Assembly (NCBI RefSeq): GCF_000230835.1 | Contig: NZ_CM001240.1 | Span: 1,372,501-1,436,500 of the forward strand | Direction: 5' to 3' | DNA length: 64,000 bases | DNA from: Clostridium sp. DL-VIII | Lineage (GTDB): Bacteria > Bacillota > Clostridia > Clostridiales > Clostridiaceae | Shown here: piece after piece, positions 46,260 through 54,341 of the stretch | Layout of the letters: each line of letters opens with the position of its first letter | How positions within the stretch are numbered: the stretch's first letter is position 1 | Position numbers and translations under genes: made by a program | The notes under the pieces: model-generated | Database searches by the model: none | The model's input: only the letters and a program-made list of their open reading frames with translations | What the model was told of the DNA's origin: nothing

Positions 46260-46606
46260 TTAATACAATTAAATATTTTTTGGTATTAGGGATATCAATA
46301 TCACTTATATACTATGCAATTTTTGTTGTAAAAAAGGATATTTACTTGAAAATACTTGCAATATTATTTTCTATTACTGGGATATTGCTGTTTTTATGGA
46401 AAGTTAGCGGCATAAGTGGAGTTCTATTTAGAAATTTATTTTTTATCTCTATTGCAGGAGTGGCAATACATATGACGATTATGGCATGGAGAATGAGGAA
46501 GATCCCAGAAAAACGATATGGTGCTTATGCTTGGTTCGGTACACTTATTTTTTTGTGCTTGGATCTAATTGCAATTTATATAATGTCTAAGATTGGTATA
46601 CTTTGA
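46256..46606 (+). CDS. Small membrane protein, candidate immunity to effector 2
   Basis: 116 aa from GTG 46256, overlapping the effector stop (GTGA) with AAGGAG 11 nt upstream. Three to four membrane helices: YFLVLGISISLIYYAIFVV, ILAILFSITGILLFLW, FRNLFFISIAGVAIHMTIMAW and FGTLIFLCLDLIAIYIM. Integral membrane immunity proteins are typical for pore-forming toxins. A truncated relative lies at 41951. Confidence 0.78.
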   Translation: MINTIKYFLVLGISISLIYYAIFVVKKDIYLKILAILFSITGILLFLWKVSGISGVLFRNLFFISIAGVAIHMTIMAWRMRKIPEKRYGAYAWFGTLIFLCLDLIAIYIMSKIGIL

Positions 46607-46659
46607 TAGATGAATTATCTATATATTATTTAGAAAATCATTTAAACTTCTGAATAGAT

Positions 46660-47025
46660 GGAGATACCTGCACAGAAACAGCAGATCCAGCAAATAGATA
46701 CTTTCAGACTGAAAGCGGAAATGAGATAGCAATGCTTACAGAAGAATTGAGTATAAAGGCTGGAAATAGAAAAAATATAAGTATAAGCTTTAACGACAAA
46801 AAAGGAGTTCATATTAAAAGTCCAAAGAAATTGAAATTAAATGCAGACGGAGAAATAACAATCAAAACACAAAAAAGAGTAAAAATAAAAGCTCAAAGTC
46901 AGATATTGCTGATGAAAAGAAATAACTTACATAAAGTTTCAATAGAAGGTGATTTCTATATCAAAGGAAATAATGTAATAATGGATGGAAGTAATAGAGA
47001 AGCTTATGCTCCTTTAGGAGAATGA
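46660..47025 (+). pseudogene. vgrG2 3'-end remnant (last 121 codons)
   Basis: Collinear with 38145-38510 and encoding the end of the OB-fold and the beta-helix (LTEELSIKAGNRKNISISF...). Upstream sequence switches at TGAATAGATGGAG (46651-46663) to the immunity 3' flank. It is too short to be a spike but preserves the GGGGAGGG site used by effector 3. Confidence 0.88.
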
Positions 47026-47042
47026 GGGGAGGGATAGATAAT

Positions 47043-48746
47043 ATGAGCGAATGGGTAAAAGACAATGGAAGCTATTATTATTACGATTCTGATGGTACAA
47101 TGGCTACAGGGTGGCAGGAGCTAGATGGTTACTGGTACTATTTTTATAGCGATGGGTCAATGGCATGGGACACAATGGTTGAAGGATATTATGTTAATGA
47201 TGATGGTCAATGGACAAAAGATGAAGGCTCGAGAAAAATAACAGATAATGATGGTAATGATTTTTGGTATTATGTGGGTCCGGAAGGAAAAGTGGTTACA
47301 GGATGGAACAAGATAGGAGATAACTTTCATTATTATAATTATCCTGGTGGATCTATGACATATGAAAATACAATTGATGGATTTCAGATAGATGAGTATG
47401 GGAACATAGTCAGCGGTACAGGCTGGATACAAGATGAATATAGTGGAAATTGGTACTACTTTTCAGAAGGCTCAATGGCAACGGGCTGGATACAGGATGG
47501 TGATAATTGGTATTATCTTAATGCTGATGGCTCAATGGCAACTGGATGGAAGAATATAAATGGTGACTGGTATTATTTTCATTCAGATGGTACAATGGCA
47601 ACAGGTTGGGTGAATGATGGTACTGGCTGTTATTACTTGTATGGTGATGGAAATGGATCTATGGCATGGGGAAAAACAGTTGATGGATATCTTTTAGATA
47701 ATGGCGGTAAAATGGTTACAGGTACTGGCTGGAAGAGCTTAAATGGCGACTGGTATTATCTTAACAATGATAAGGAAGCAACAGGTTGGTTAAAAGATGG
47801 AGACAACTGGTACTATTTATATGGTGATAATGGATCTATGGCATGGGGAACAACAATTGATGGATATTATTTAAATAATGATGGGGAATGGGTACCTGAT
47901 ACAAAGACTGGTTGGATGAAAATTGGGGATGATTGGTATTACTTTAATGATAATGGTAAAAAATTAACAAATACGTGGATACAAAGCAGCGATGGTAATA
48001 ATTGGTACTATGTAGATTCTGATGGCAAGATGAAGACAACAGACTACATAGAATATGGCAATGGTAGAAAAATTTATTTCCATCAAGATGGTACAGCATT
48101 TGAATTTGATTATGATGGTGGGGATGCTCAAGAGAATGATGATGTTACAAACGCTATTATGTTAGCATCAGGTGCTAGAGACGTAATAGCAATCGGCGCA
48201 AAAATAGGTAAAGCTGTTATTGGAGGAGTTGTTAAAACTGCTATTAAGATTGCAGGAAAAGATGCTGCTAAGGATGCAAGTGAAGCTGCTATTAAAGATG
48301 CAGGAGAAGATACTGCTAAGGGGGTAAGTAATCCTAATAATTTCAAAATAATTAATGAAACATCTGCGGAAGAAACTAATAATTGGTGGAAAGATGTTAT
48401 GAATTATGATAACCCACCATATAAGCCAGGCACTACAGTTAATGAAATAGAGTTAACTGAAAAAACAACATTTGTAAGGGTATATGATGGAGATACTTCA
48501 GGAATGTATGGTGGTTGGGTGATGAAAGCAGAAGATATAGAAGGATTAACACCTGCACAAATACAAGATAAATTTGCACTTCCTAGTACACCTAAATATG
48601 TCGCAGATGTTAATTTAGAAGCAGGTACTCATCTTCGTACAGGAGTTGTAAATCCACTTGACGGATGGGGAAATGGTGGTGGAATACAATTTGATTTAAT
48701 GGGACAAAGAACTGGTGAATTCGTTAATCCAAGACCATTACCATAA
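47043..48746 (+). CDS. Cell-wall-repeat effector 3 with TNT-like C-terminal toxin candidate
   Basis: 567 aa. The first ~50 residues are nearly identical to effector 1. Residues 5-370 are choline-binding-type repeats. An Ala/Lys-rich segment (ARDVIAIGAKIGKAVIGGVVKTA) then leads to a C-terminal domain of about 120 residues: TFVRVYDGDTSGMYGGWVM, GLTPAQIQDKFALPSTPKYV and GWGNGGGIQFDLMGQR...NPRPLP. The closing G-rich GGGIQF pattern recalls TNT-type NAD glycohydrolases, but I cannot exclude another polymorphic-toxin family. A 115-aa gene follows. Confidence 0.8.
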   Translation: MSEWVKDNGSYYYYDSDGTMATGWQELDGYWYYFYSDGSMAWDTMVEGYYVNDDGQWTKDEGSRKITDNDGNDFWYYVGPEGKVVTGWNKIGDNFHYYNYPGGSMTYENTIDGFQIDEYGNIVSGTGWIQDEYSGNWYYFSEGSMATGWIQDGDNWYYLNADGSMATGWKNINGDWYYFHSDGTMATGWVNDGTGCYYLYGDGNGSMAWGKTVDGYLLDNGGKMVTGTGWKSLNGDWYYLNNDKEATGWLKDGDNWYYLYGDNGSMAWGTTIDGYYLNNDGEWVPDTKTGWMKIGDDWYYFNDNGKKLTNTWIQSSDGNNWYYVDSDGKMKTTDYIEYGNGRKIYFHQDGTAFEFDYDGGDAQENDDVTNAIMLASGARDVIAIGAKIGKAVIGGVVKTAIKIAGKDAAKDASEAAIKDAGEDTAKGVSNPNNFKIINETSAEETNNWWKDVMNYDNPPYKPGTTVNEIELTEKTTFVRVYDGDTSGMYGGWVMKAEDIEGLTPAQIQDKFALPSTPKYVADVNLEAGTHLRTGVVNPLDGWGNGGGIQFDLMGQRTGEFVNPRPLP

Positions 48747-48760
48747 GGAGGTAAAGTTAT

Positions 48761-49108
48761 ATGAATGAACAAATAAAAATAAATGAAAATATATTAACTA
48801 TTAATACTATTGATGTTAGGTTTGACCATAATATTAGAGATGTTAAAATATGTGGGGAGTTAATAATTGTATTATTAGCAATACCTTTTAATGAAACAGA
48901 ATTAGATAACTTATATGCAATTTCTAAGTATGGAAAAACAGTATGGAGAGTTCAAGGGTTGAATAAAGTATTTCCAAATCAAAATAATCTTCCGTATGAG
49001 CAAATGAATGTTAAAGAAAATGAAATAACAGTAACAGATTTTTATGCTAGAAGATATTTTATTAATCCTTTAAATGGGAATATTGAGAAACGAGATATTG
49101 GAAAGTAA
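48761..49108 (+). CDS. Candidate immunity protein to effector 3
   Basis: 115 aa cytosolic beta-rich protein, AAGGAGGT site 14 nt behind the effector. Strands such as DVKICGELIIVLLAIPFNETELDNLYAISKYGKTVWRVQGL and ITVTDFYARRYFINPLNGNI resemble the small beta-propeller-blade-like immunity proteins found after polymorphic toxins. No catalytic motif. A cytosolic location fits a toxin acting inside the cell. Confidence 0.75.
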   Translation: MNEQIKINENILTINTIDVRFDHNIRDVKICGELIIVLLAIPFNETELDNLYAISKYGKTVWRVQGLNKVFPNQNNLPYEQMNVKENEITVTDFYARRYFINPLNGNIEKRDIGK

Positions 49109-49140
49109 TAAAGTCAGTATATAAATATTTTAAAGGTCAG

Positions 49141-49180
49141 AAAAAAATACTTTTAGATAATTTCAGAAGTATTTTTTCTT
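49141..49180 (+). terminator. Terminator at end of effector cassette 3
   Basis: AAAAAATACTT (from 49142) and AAGTATTTTTTC (49167 on) form an A/T-rich stem with a T run. It closes the effector-immunity unit. Confidence 0.65.
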
Positions 49181-49442
49181 GAAACCTATAATAAAGTTTA
49201 TATAAAATATAAATAGATAGTTGGAATTAACTAATTATTTAAGAAGGTATTTAGAACTATGGAATTTATAATAAATTTAATTAGGTATTAAGAACAAAAT
49301 TTATTTATAGAAAAAAGAAAGAATGTCAGGTCAAAAGCCAACAGGAAAACTGTTATGACATTACTGCTACAGAAGGAATGACTTCACTTATTTTGTTTAT
49401 AAGAATGCAGCATCATTGCTAAACTAATATGAAAAGTATACG

Positions 49443-49478
49443 CCCCATAGTCTCAATATATTAATTGAGACTATGGGG
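49443..49478. other. Perfect 15-bp hairpin in the cassette-integrase spacer
   Basis: CCCCATAGTCTCAAT (49443-49457) and ATTGAGACTATGGGG (49464-49478) with a 6-nt loop; T-rich but not a pure T run follows. It is strikingly GC-richer than the surrounding spacer (49109-49647), which otherwise shows no gene. It may be a terminator or a recombination site for the adjacent tyrosine recombinase. Confidence 0.6.
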
Positions 49479-49647
49479 TATATTTCACTTAAAGTATTGA
49501 TTTTACTAATGTGAAATAATTTTAGTAAAAGAAAAATTAATGAAACATTATAAAATATCTATTGATAAAAATAATTTATAAAAAAACTTGAAACTCATTA
49601 ATATCATTAAACATAATATTTCTAAACCTAGAAAGGGTGTGGTATTT

Positions 49648-50547
49648 ATGAATGATAAATGGGATTTTAATATGGATGAAAAAACAACAAACATATATAG
49701 GAATTTAAATGAACAAATAGATAAGGTATTTAGGCATACTTGTCAAGGAAGTATAAAGACGAGGTATCGCTATGAAGATGGCATGAATCATTTTGCTAAG
49801 TTTTTAGCAGAAAATTTTAAAAAGCAAAACTTAAATAAAATTGCAAGTAAGCATTTACAAGCATATAGTGAACAAATGCAAGAAACTGGATATTCTAAAT
49901 CTTATGTTACTACTAATTTATCTGCTATAAGATTTTTTGTAGATATAAAAGGTGGCAATAGTAAAAAACTGCCTACTAATAGACAATTAGGCGTATTACC
50001 TAGAACTAAGGAAGATAGAATAGGTACTAATAAGGCTTGGAGTGATACAGAAGTTAAAAAATTTATTGAATATGCCAATAGCAAAAGCGAAGTCAGATAT
50101 GCTGACATGGTAAGTATTGCATATTCTCATGGATTAAGGATTCATGAAGTTGCAAGGCTTGATAAGAGTCAATTAGGAGTTGCATTAGAAGTAGGATTTC
50201 TAACTGTAAAGGGTAAGGGTGGGTTAATAAGGAGCATTCCTTTAAGTAATAAGGAACTAGTTAAGAGACTGTATATAGAAACAAAGTCTGGTGAAAAGGT
50301 ATTTATAAATAAAGAAGAAAAAACACATAAGGTTATAAATAACTTACAAGTATTTATTTATAATCATAATAATGACTTTAGGGCTGGAAATAAGAATCTG
50401 ACATTTCATGGGTTAAGACATGCTTATGCTCAAAATTGATATAGACAGTTTATGGAAAACGGATTAAATGATTATAGTGCAAGGCTAAAAGTGTCCAAAG
50501 AATTAGGTCATTTTAGGGTTGAAATAACAGATATTTATTTAAATTAG
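49648..50547 (+). pseudogene. Tyrosine recombinase interrupted by a TGA before the catalytic tyrosine
   Basis: Phage-integrase-type protein, ATG 49648. An N-terminal SAM-like DNA-binding domain (YRYEDGMNHFAKFLAENF) is followed by a catalytic domain with the first Arg in SHGLRIHEVARL, Lys in TVKGKGGLIRSIPL and HxxR in FHGLRHAYAQN. TGA at 50437-50439 stops the frame, but reading on in the same frame gives YRQFMENGLNDYSARLKVSKELGHFRVEITDIYLN, containing the LGH and the catalytic Tyr. The enzyme is therefore probably inactive through one nonsense change. Confidence 0.85.
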
Positions 50548-50626
50548 AAAATTTAATAAAAAAACCTACTGATTTCTTGAAAGTAGAAAAAACATTTATA
50601 TAATACATCAATGAATTAGATAATAA

Positions 50627-50712
50627 CTTTTCAAGAGATTGATAGGCTGTTGCCCCTTGCGAACTATTTGTAATTAACGCTGTGATTGAGGTTGCCACTT
50701 TTTCTTGAAAAG
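50627..50712 (+). ncRNA. Candidate IS110 bridge-RNA region in the left end
   Basis: CTTTTCAAGA (50627-50636) and TCTTGAAAAG (50703-50712) pair perfectly around a 66-nt loop that is GC-richer than the flanks (GCTGTTGCCCCTTGCG; GAGGTTGCCAC). A palindrome ACTCCCGGGAGT follows at 50741-50752. IS110-group elements are known to encode a bridge RNA in the non-coding end upstream of the transposase. The fold and position fit, but the loops have not been matched to target and donor. Confidence 0.5.
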
Positions 50713-50775
50713 ATATTATAGATATAATTCCCTTGGATATACTCCCGGGAGTAATTAAAAAGGTCAAAAGATTCT

Positions 50776-51972
50776 ATGAAAGAAAGACAAAATTATATTT
50801 ATATAGGTGCAGATGTTCACAAGGAGCAACATACAGCAGTAGTAATTAATTGTTGGACAGAGGTACTAGGAGATTTTACTTTTGCAAGTAAAATCTCTGA
50901 ATATCCTAAAGTAATGGAAGAAATAGAAAAAATTATACCAAAAGGTCTAATTCCAATATGGGGATTAGAAGATGTGGGAGGAAATGGGAGGTCATTAGCC
51001 GTTTTTCTAAAGGAAAATGGATATATAGTTAAAGAAGTAAATCCTTCTTATTCATCATCTGAAAGAAAAAATCATCCTACAACAAAGAAAAATGATACTT
51101 GGGATGCAGAATGCATTGCAAATGTATTGGTTAAAAAAGTAAATGAATTACCAGATGCAAATCCAAGTGATTTATATTGGACATTAAAACAGTATGTTTA
51201 TAGAAGAGAGTCAATGGTAAAGGCATTAACTACAACTAAAATTCAACTTCACGAACAATTAGTGAAAAATTACACAAGTTATAAGAAGTTTTTTAGTGAA
51301 ATAGATGGTAATACTGTTTTAGCATTTTGGGAAAAGTACCCTTCACCTTCAAAAATAAGTGGGGTAGAAGCAAAAGATTTAAGATTATTTTTATTAAAAG
51401 TAAGTAATAATGCTTGTTCTATGAAAAAAGCAGAAAGTATTTTAGAATTTATAGAAGGAGATGGAGATACTTTTAGAGAATATCAAAAAGATAGGGATGA
51501 ATTAGTTAAAAGTTATGTAAGAAACATAAAATTCTATAAAAAAGAAATAGAAAATCTTAATAAAGGAATTAAAACTATTTTATCAAAGTTAAATTACAAA
51601 TTAGAAACTTTGACAGGAGTTGGAACAGTTACGGCTGGACAACTTATAGCAGAGATAGGCGACATAAATAGGTTTAAAAATCCAGATAAATTGGCTCAAT
51701 ATTCTGGTATTGCACCAACTAGATTTAGTTCTGCTGGAAAAGGGAAGGATAAAAAGAGCAAACAAGGTAATAGAAATTTAAATGGAGTTTTATATTTCCT
51801 TGCAATGCAACAAATTCAGATAACAAAATGCACTAAACAGCCAAGAAATCCAATACTTTATGAATATTATCAAAAAAAATTAACAGAAGGAAAAACAAAA
51901 GTACAAGCGTTGATATGTATTATGAGAAGACTAGTGAATATAATTTTTGGAATGATGAAAAACAAGACATAA
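50776..51972 (+). CDS. IS110-family DEDD transposase
   Basis: 398 aa. The N-terminal RuvC-like domain has the DEDD ligands in IGADVHKEQHTA (D), GLEDVGG (E) and KNDTWDAECIA (D, D). The C-terminal transposase-20-like domain has TLTGVGTVTAGQLIAEIGDINRF, YSGIAPTRFSSAGKGK and KQGNRNLNGVLYFLAMQQ with the catalytic serine region. Full length, so probably active. It is encoded in the same direction as the effector cluster. Confidence 0.95.
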   Translation: MKERQNYIYIGADVHKEQHTAVVINCWTEVLGDFTFASKISEYPKVMEEIEKIIPKGLIPIWGLEDVGGNGRSLAVFLKENGYIVKEVNPSYSSSERKNHPTTKKNDTWDAECIANVLVKKVNELPDANPSDLYWTLKQYVYRRESMVKALTTTKIQLHEQLVKNYTSYKKFFSEIDGNTVLAFWEKYPSPSKISGVEAKDLRLFLLKVSNNACSMKKAESILEFIEGDGDTFREYQKDRDELVKSYVRNIKFYKKEIENLNKGIKTILSKLNYKLETLTGVGTVTAGQLIAEIGDINRFKNPDKLAQYSGIAPTRFSSAGKGKDKKSKQGNRNLNGVLYFLAMQQIQITKCTKQPRNPILYEYYQKKLTEGKTKVQALICIMRRLVNIIFGMMKNKT

Positions 51973-52051
51973 TATGTTATGGAATATAGATAAAATCAAG
52001 TTTAAAAGGTGGTAGGTAAGTCTATCACCTTAATCTTTAATAAAATTTCAT

Positions 52052-52585
52052 TTGATTGAGGGGGTAAGAGAAGCTGGCAGTAAGATTATTAAAAGTGTTA
52101 GTGATTTAGATAAATCACAAATCGAAGCATTGATTAAGTATACAGGAGATGATTATGTAAACATTAATAATTCTTTACGAGGATTTGAGACTTTGAGTGC
52201 AGATAATGCGGAAGCAGTGGATATAATGAAGTCGACTCTTAGTAATGCATCATTGCCAGAAGACATGATTCTTTATAGAGGAACTTCTATAGAAGAATTA
52301 GGTTCTTTGAAAAATTTACCACCTGATGAGTTGATAGGAAAAACTTTTACGCAGCCAAGTTTTTTGAGTACATCAACTGAAAATTCTGTAGCTACAGGAA
52401 CTTTTTCAGGAAATATGCAAATAGAAATAGAAGCCTCACAAGGAGCACATGGATTAGATGTATCATCAATTAGTGAATATGGAAGTGATGAAGCAGAAGT
52501 GCTATTTAATGCAGGTCAAAAGATGTTTATTACAGATGCTGAAACTAAGGGTGGTATACTTTATATTAAAGCAATAATAAAATAA
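52052..52585 (+). CDS. ADP-ribosyltransferase toxin module (5'-truncated effector)
   Basis: 177 aa. R-S-E type ART: the Arg in ILYRGTSIEELG, the STS motif in PSFLSTSTENSV, and the ExE in YGSDEAEVLFNAGQKMFI. An N-terminal helical part (IEALIKYTGDDYVNINNSLRG) is typical of the ADP-ribosyl exotoxin fold. There is no carrier, signal or cell-wall-repeat region; the frame closes at 52031 next to the IS110 end, so the gene looks cut off from its delivery domain. It is followed 14 nt later by an ADP-ribosylglycohydrolase. Confidence 0.88.
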   Translation: MIEGVREAGSKIIKSVSDLDKSQIEALIKYTGDDYVNINNSLRGFETLSADNAEAVDIMKSTLSNASLPEDMILYRGTSIEELGSLKNLPPDELIGKTFTQPSFLSTSTENSVATGTFSGNMQIEIEASQGAHGLDVSSISEYGSDEAEVLFNAGQKMFITDAETKGGILYIKAIIK

Positions 52586-52599
52586 AGGAGAATATATTT

Positions 52600-53787
52600 A
52601 TGAGTAAAGAAAAAAAACAACTTTCAATTAGTGAACGTTGGAAATTGGATATAGAATCTTATAAAATGTACGGAAGTGGAGGAAATATTTTGACATCTAC
52701 ACCACAATGTGAAAAATGCAAGCATTTTGTAAAAGGAAATGCATTGCATTGCAAAATTTATGATGATGAAAGGAAACCTGAATATGTTATGTTTACAAGC
52801 AAGGAATGTCCAAAGTATGAGAATATTGAATTATTAGATGTTAAGATAAATAACCAGTATGATAGTAAAATGTTTGGTGGACTATTTGGATTTTGTGTGG
52901 GAGATGCTTTGGGAGTCCCAGTAGAGTTTTCCACTAGAGATGAAAGGAAAATGGACCCTGTAAAAGAGATGCGGGCATATGGAACATATCATCAACCATT
53001 TGGTACATGGTCAGATGATACTTCATTAACATTATGCTTAATTGAAAGTATTAATAACGATTATTCTGTGCAAAGAGTAGCAGATAATTTTATAAAGTAT
53101 TACAGATATGGATATTTAACACCATACTGTGAGATTTTCGATATTGGAAATTCTACTAAGGATGCTATTGATAGAATGATACATGGGATAAATGCTGTAG
53201 AATGTGGTGGGAAAACTGAACAAGATAATGGTAATGGTTCATTAATGAGAGTTTTGCCATTAGCATATTTTGCAAAAAATATGTTGCCAATTAAACGAAT
53301 AGAAATGATTGAAGAAGTATCATCATTGACTCATTCACATAAACGTTCTAAGTTTGCTTGTATTTTCTATATAGAGTTTGTGATAAATTTACTGAATGGA
53401 AATAAAAAGGATGAAGCATACAAGAAGACTATTGAATTTGTAAAGAAATATTGTATAGAAAGTTATTCTGAGGAAATAGATAATTACAGAAGAATATTGG
53501 ATGGGACAATAGCGGCTTGTGATGAAGAGCAAATAAACTCATCTGGATATGTAATAGATACACTTGAAGCAGCATTATGGTCATTTTTAACAACAGACAG
53601 TTATAATGAAGCTGTTCTTAAAGCAATTAATTTGGGAGGTGATACAGATACTATTGCGGCAATTGTTGGCGGAATAGCAGGAACATATTATGGTTTTCAA
53701 TCTATTCCTGATAATTGGGTGCAAAACTTGGCAAGAAAAGAAGAAATTTATGAGATGTTAACTATATATAGAAATGTAAAAAAATAA
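52600..53787 (+). CDS. ADP-ribosylglycohydrolase, candidate immunity to the ART toxin
   Basis: 395 aa. A Cys-rich N-terminal module (residues 28-62: CEKCKHF, HCKIYDD, ECPKY, likely zinc-binding) precedes an ARH-fold domain with GDALGVPVEF, the Mg ligands in GTWSDDTSLT, NGNGSLMRVLPLAYF and GGDTDTIAAIVGGIAG. Such enzymes remove ADP-ribose from proteins. Pairing with an adjacent ART copies the logic of the Serratia Tre1-Tri1 effector-immunity pair. SD AAGGAGAA. The zinc module is an unusual addition. Confidence 0.9.
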   Translation: MSKEKKQLSISERWKLDIESYKMYGSGGNILTSTPQCEKCKHFVKGNALHCKIYDDERKPEYVMFTSKECPKYENIELLDVKINNQYDSKMFGGLFGFCVGDALGVPVEFSTRDERKMDPVKEMRAYGTYHQPFGTWSDDTSLTLCLIESINNDYSVQRVADNFIKYYRYGYLTPYCEIFDIGNSTKDAIDRMIHGINAVECGGKTEQDNGNGSLMRVLPLAYFAKNMLPIKRIEMIEEVSSLTHSHKRSKFACIFYIEFVINLLNGNKKDEAYKKTIEFVKKYCIESYSEEIDNYRRILDGTIAACDEEQINSSGYVIDTLEAALWSFLTTDSYNEAVLKAINLGGDTDTIAAIVGGIAGTYYGFQSIPDNWVQNLARKEEIYEMLTIYRNVKK

Positions 53788-53799
53788 TTGTTATTTTTA

Positions 53800-53960
53800 A
53801 AATATTGTACTCACTGCAAAAAAGTAAGTATAGTGACTGCAATATATTAATAAGAATATAGAATTAATAGTAAAATCTTTATTCTAAATATCTATCAAAA
53901 ACTCAGTAGAATAATTTTCACTGCATAATATTAATTCTGTAGTAAGTTTGCCAGCAGTTT
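53800..53960 (+). repeat. Post-immunity spacer repeat, unit 2
   Basis: Shares CTCACTGCAAAAA, GTGACTGC and ATTAATTCTGTAGTAAGT with 43430-43590. The rest of the gap 53788-54093 is AT-rich, with no gene. Confidence 0.5.
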
Positions 53961-54045
53961 AGCTTCTAAATTTTAAATCCATTGATATCACTAGTGTTTT
54001 TAGAAATTTAAAAAGTGTATCAAATTCGGAGAATTTTCACTATAA

Positions 54046-54170
54046 ATGAAGCCTCATTTTTGTTAAGCTATTAACTGAAATGAGGTTTTGTAATTGAGAA
54101 AAAATTACTTTGCAAAATTAGTAAAATATATGAAGAATGTTTATAATATTAATGATGGATTAAATGAATT
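54046..54170 (+). repeat. Direct repeat flanking the Rpn gene, left copy
   Basis: ATAAATGAAGCCTCATTT... with stem CCTCATTT (54052-54059) / AAATGAGG (54078-54085), then TTGAGAAAAAATTACTTTG and the start of a transposase-like frame. The same block recurs at 55234-55370, so the Rpn-type gene between may have been inserted or duplicated with its flank. Confidence 0.7.
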
Positions 54171-54273
54171 AACAGATGGAAGAATTAATCCTACATATGA
54201 TACCACAAAGGTTGTAACACTTGTACTTTTAGGCTTTTTACTTAGAATAAAAAGTTTTAATGAATTAAATTAA
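54094..54273 (+). pseudogene. Transposase N-terminal remnant, copy 1
   Basis: 59 codons from TTG 54094, including LVKYMKNVYNINDGLNEL, TDGRINPTYDTTKVV and LLGFLLRIKSFNELN, the usual opening of a group of clostridial transposases. A stop follows; the catalytic part is gone. Confidence 0.65.
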
Positions 54274-54341
54274 ACGTAGTTTTCAGTTTAAGAAAAGAAT
54301 TTTATGGTATATAATAAAAGTATAAATAAGCAGAGTAAGGT

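Larger units (their letters stand above)
50600..52045 (+). mobile_element. IS110-family insertion sequence (approximate limits)
   Basis: A DEDD transposase (50776-51972) with a structured leader and a right-end hairpin AAGGTGGTAG / CTATCACCTT (52006-52015 and 52022-52031). IS110 elements lack terminal inverted repeats, so limits are estimates between the recombinase remnant and the ADP-ribosyltransferase module. The insertion, or an earlier rearrangement, has removed the carrier part of that toxin gene. Confidence 0.75.

Noticed and set aside
46732..47025. 97-aa protein as an independent gene
   Set aside because: It is the end of the duplicated vgrG with no start signal of its own.
38531..48120. 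Possible CRISPR or minisatellite because of many short periodic repeats
   Set aside because: The period is about 60 nt, in frame and degenerate at codon level; it encodes the wall-binding repeats.
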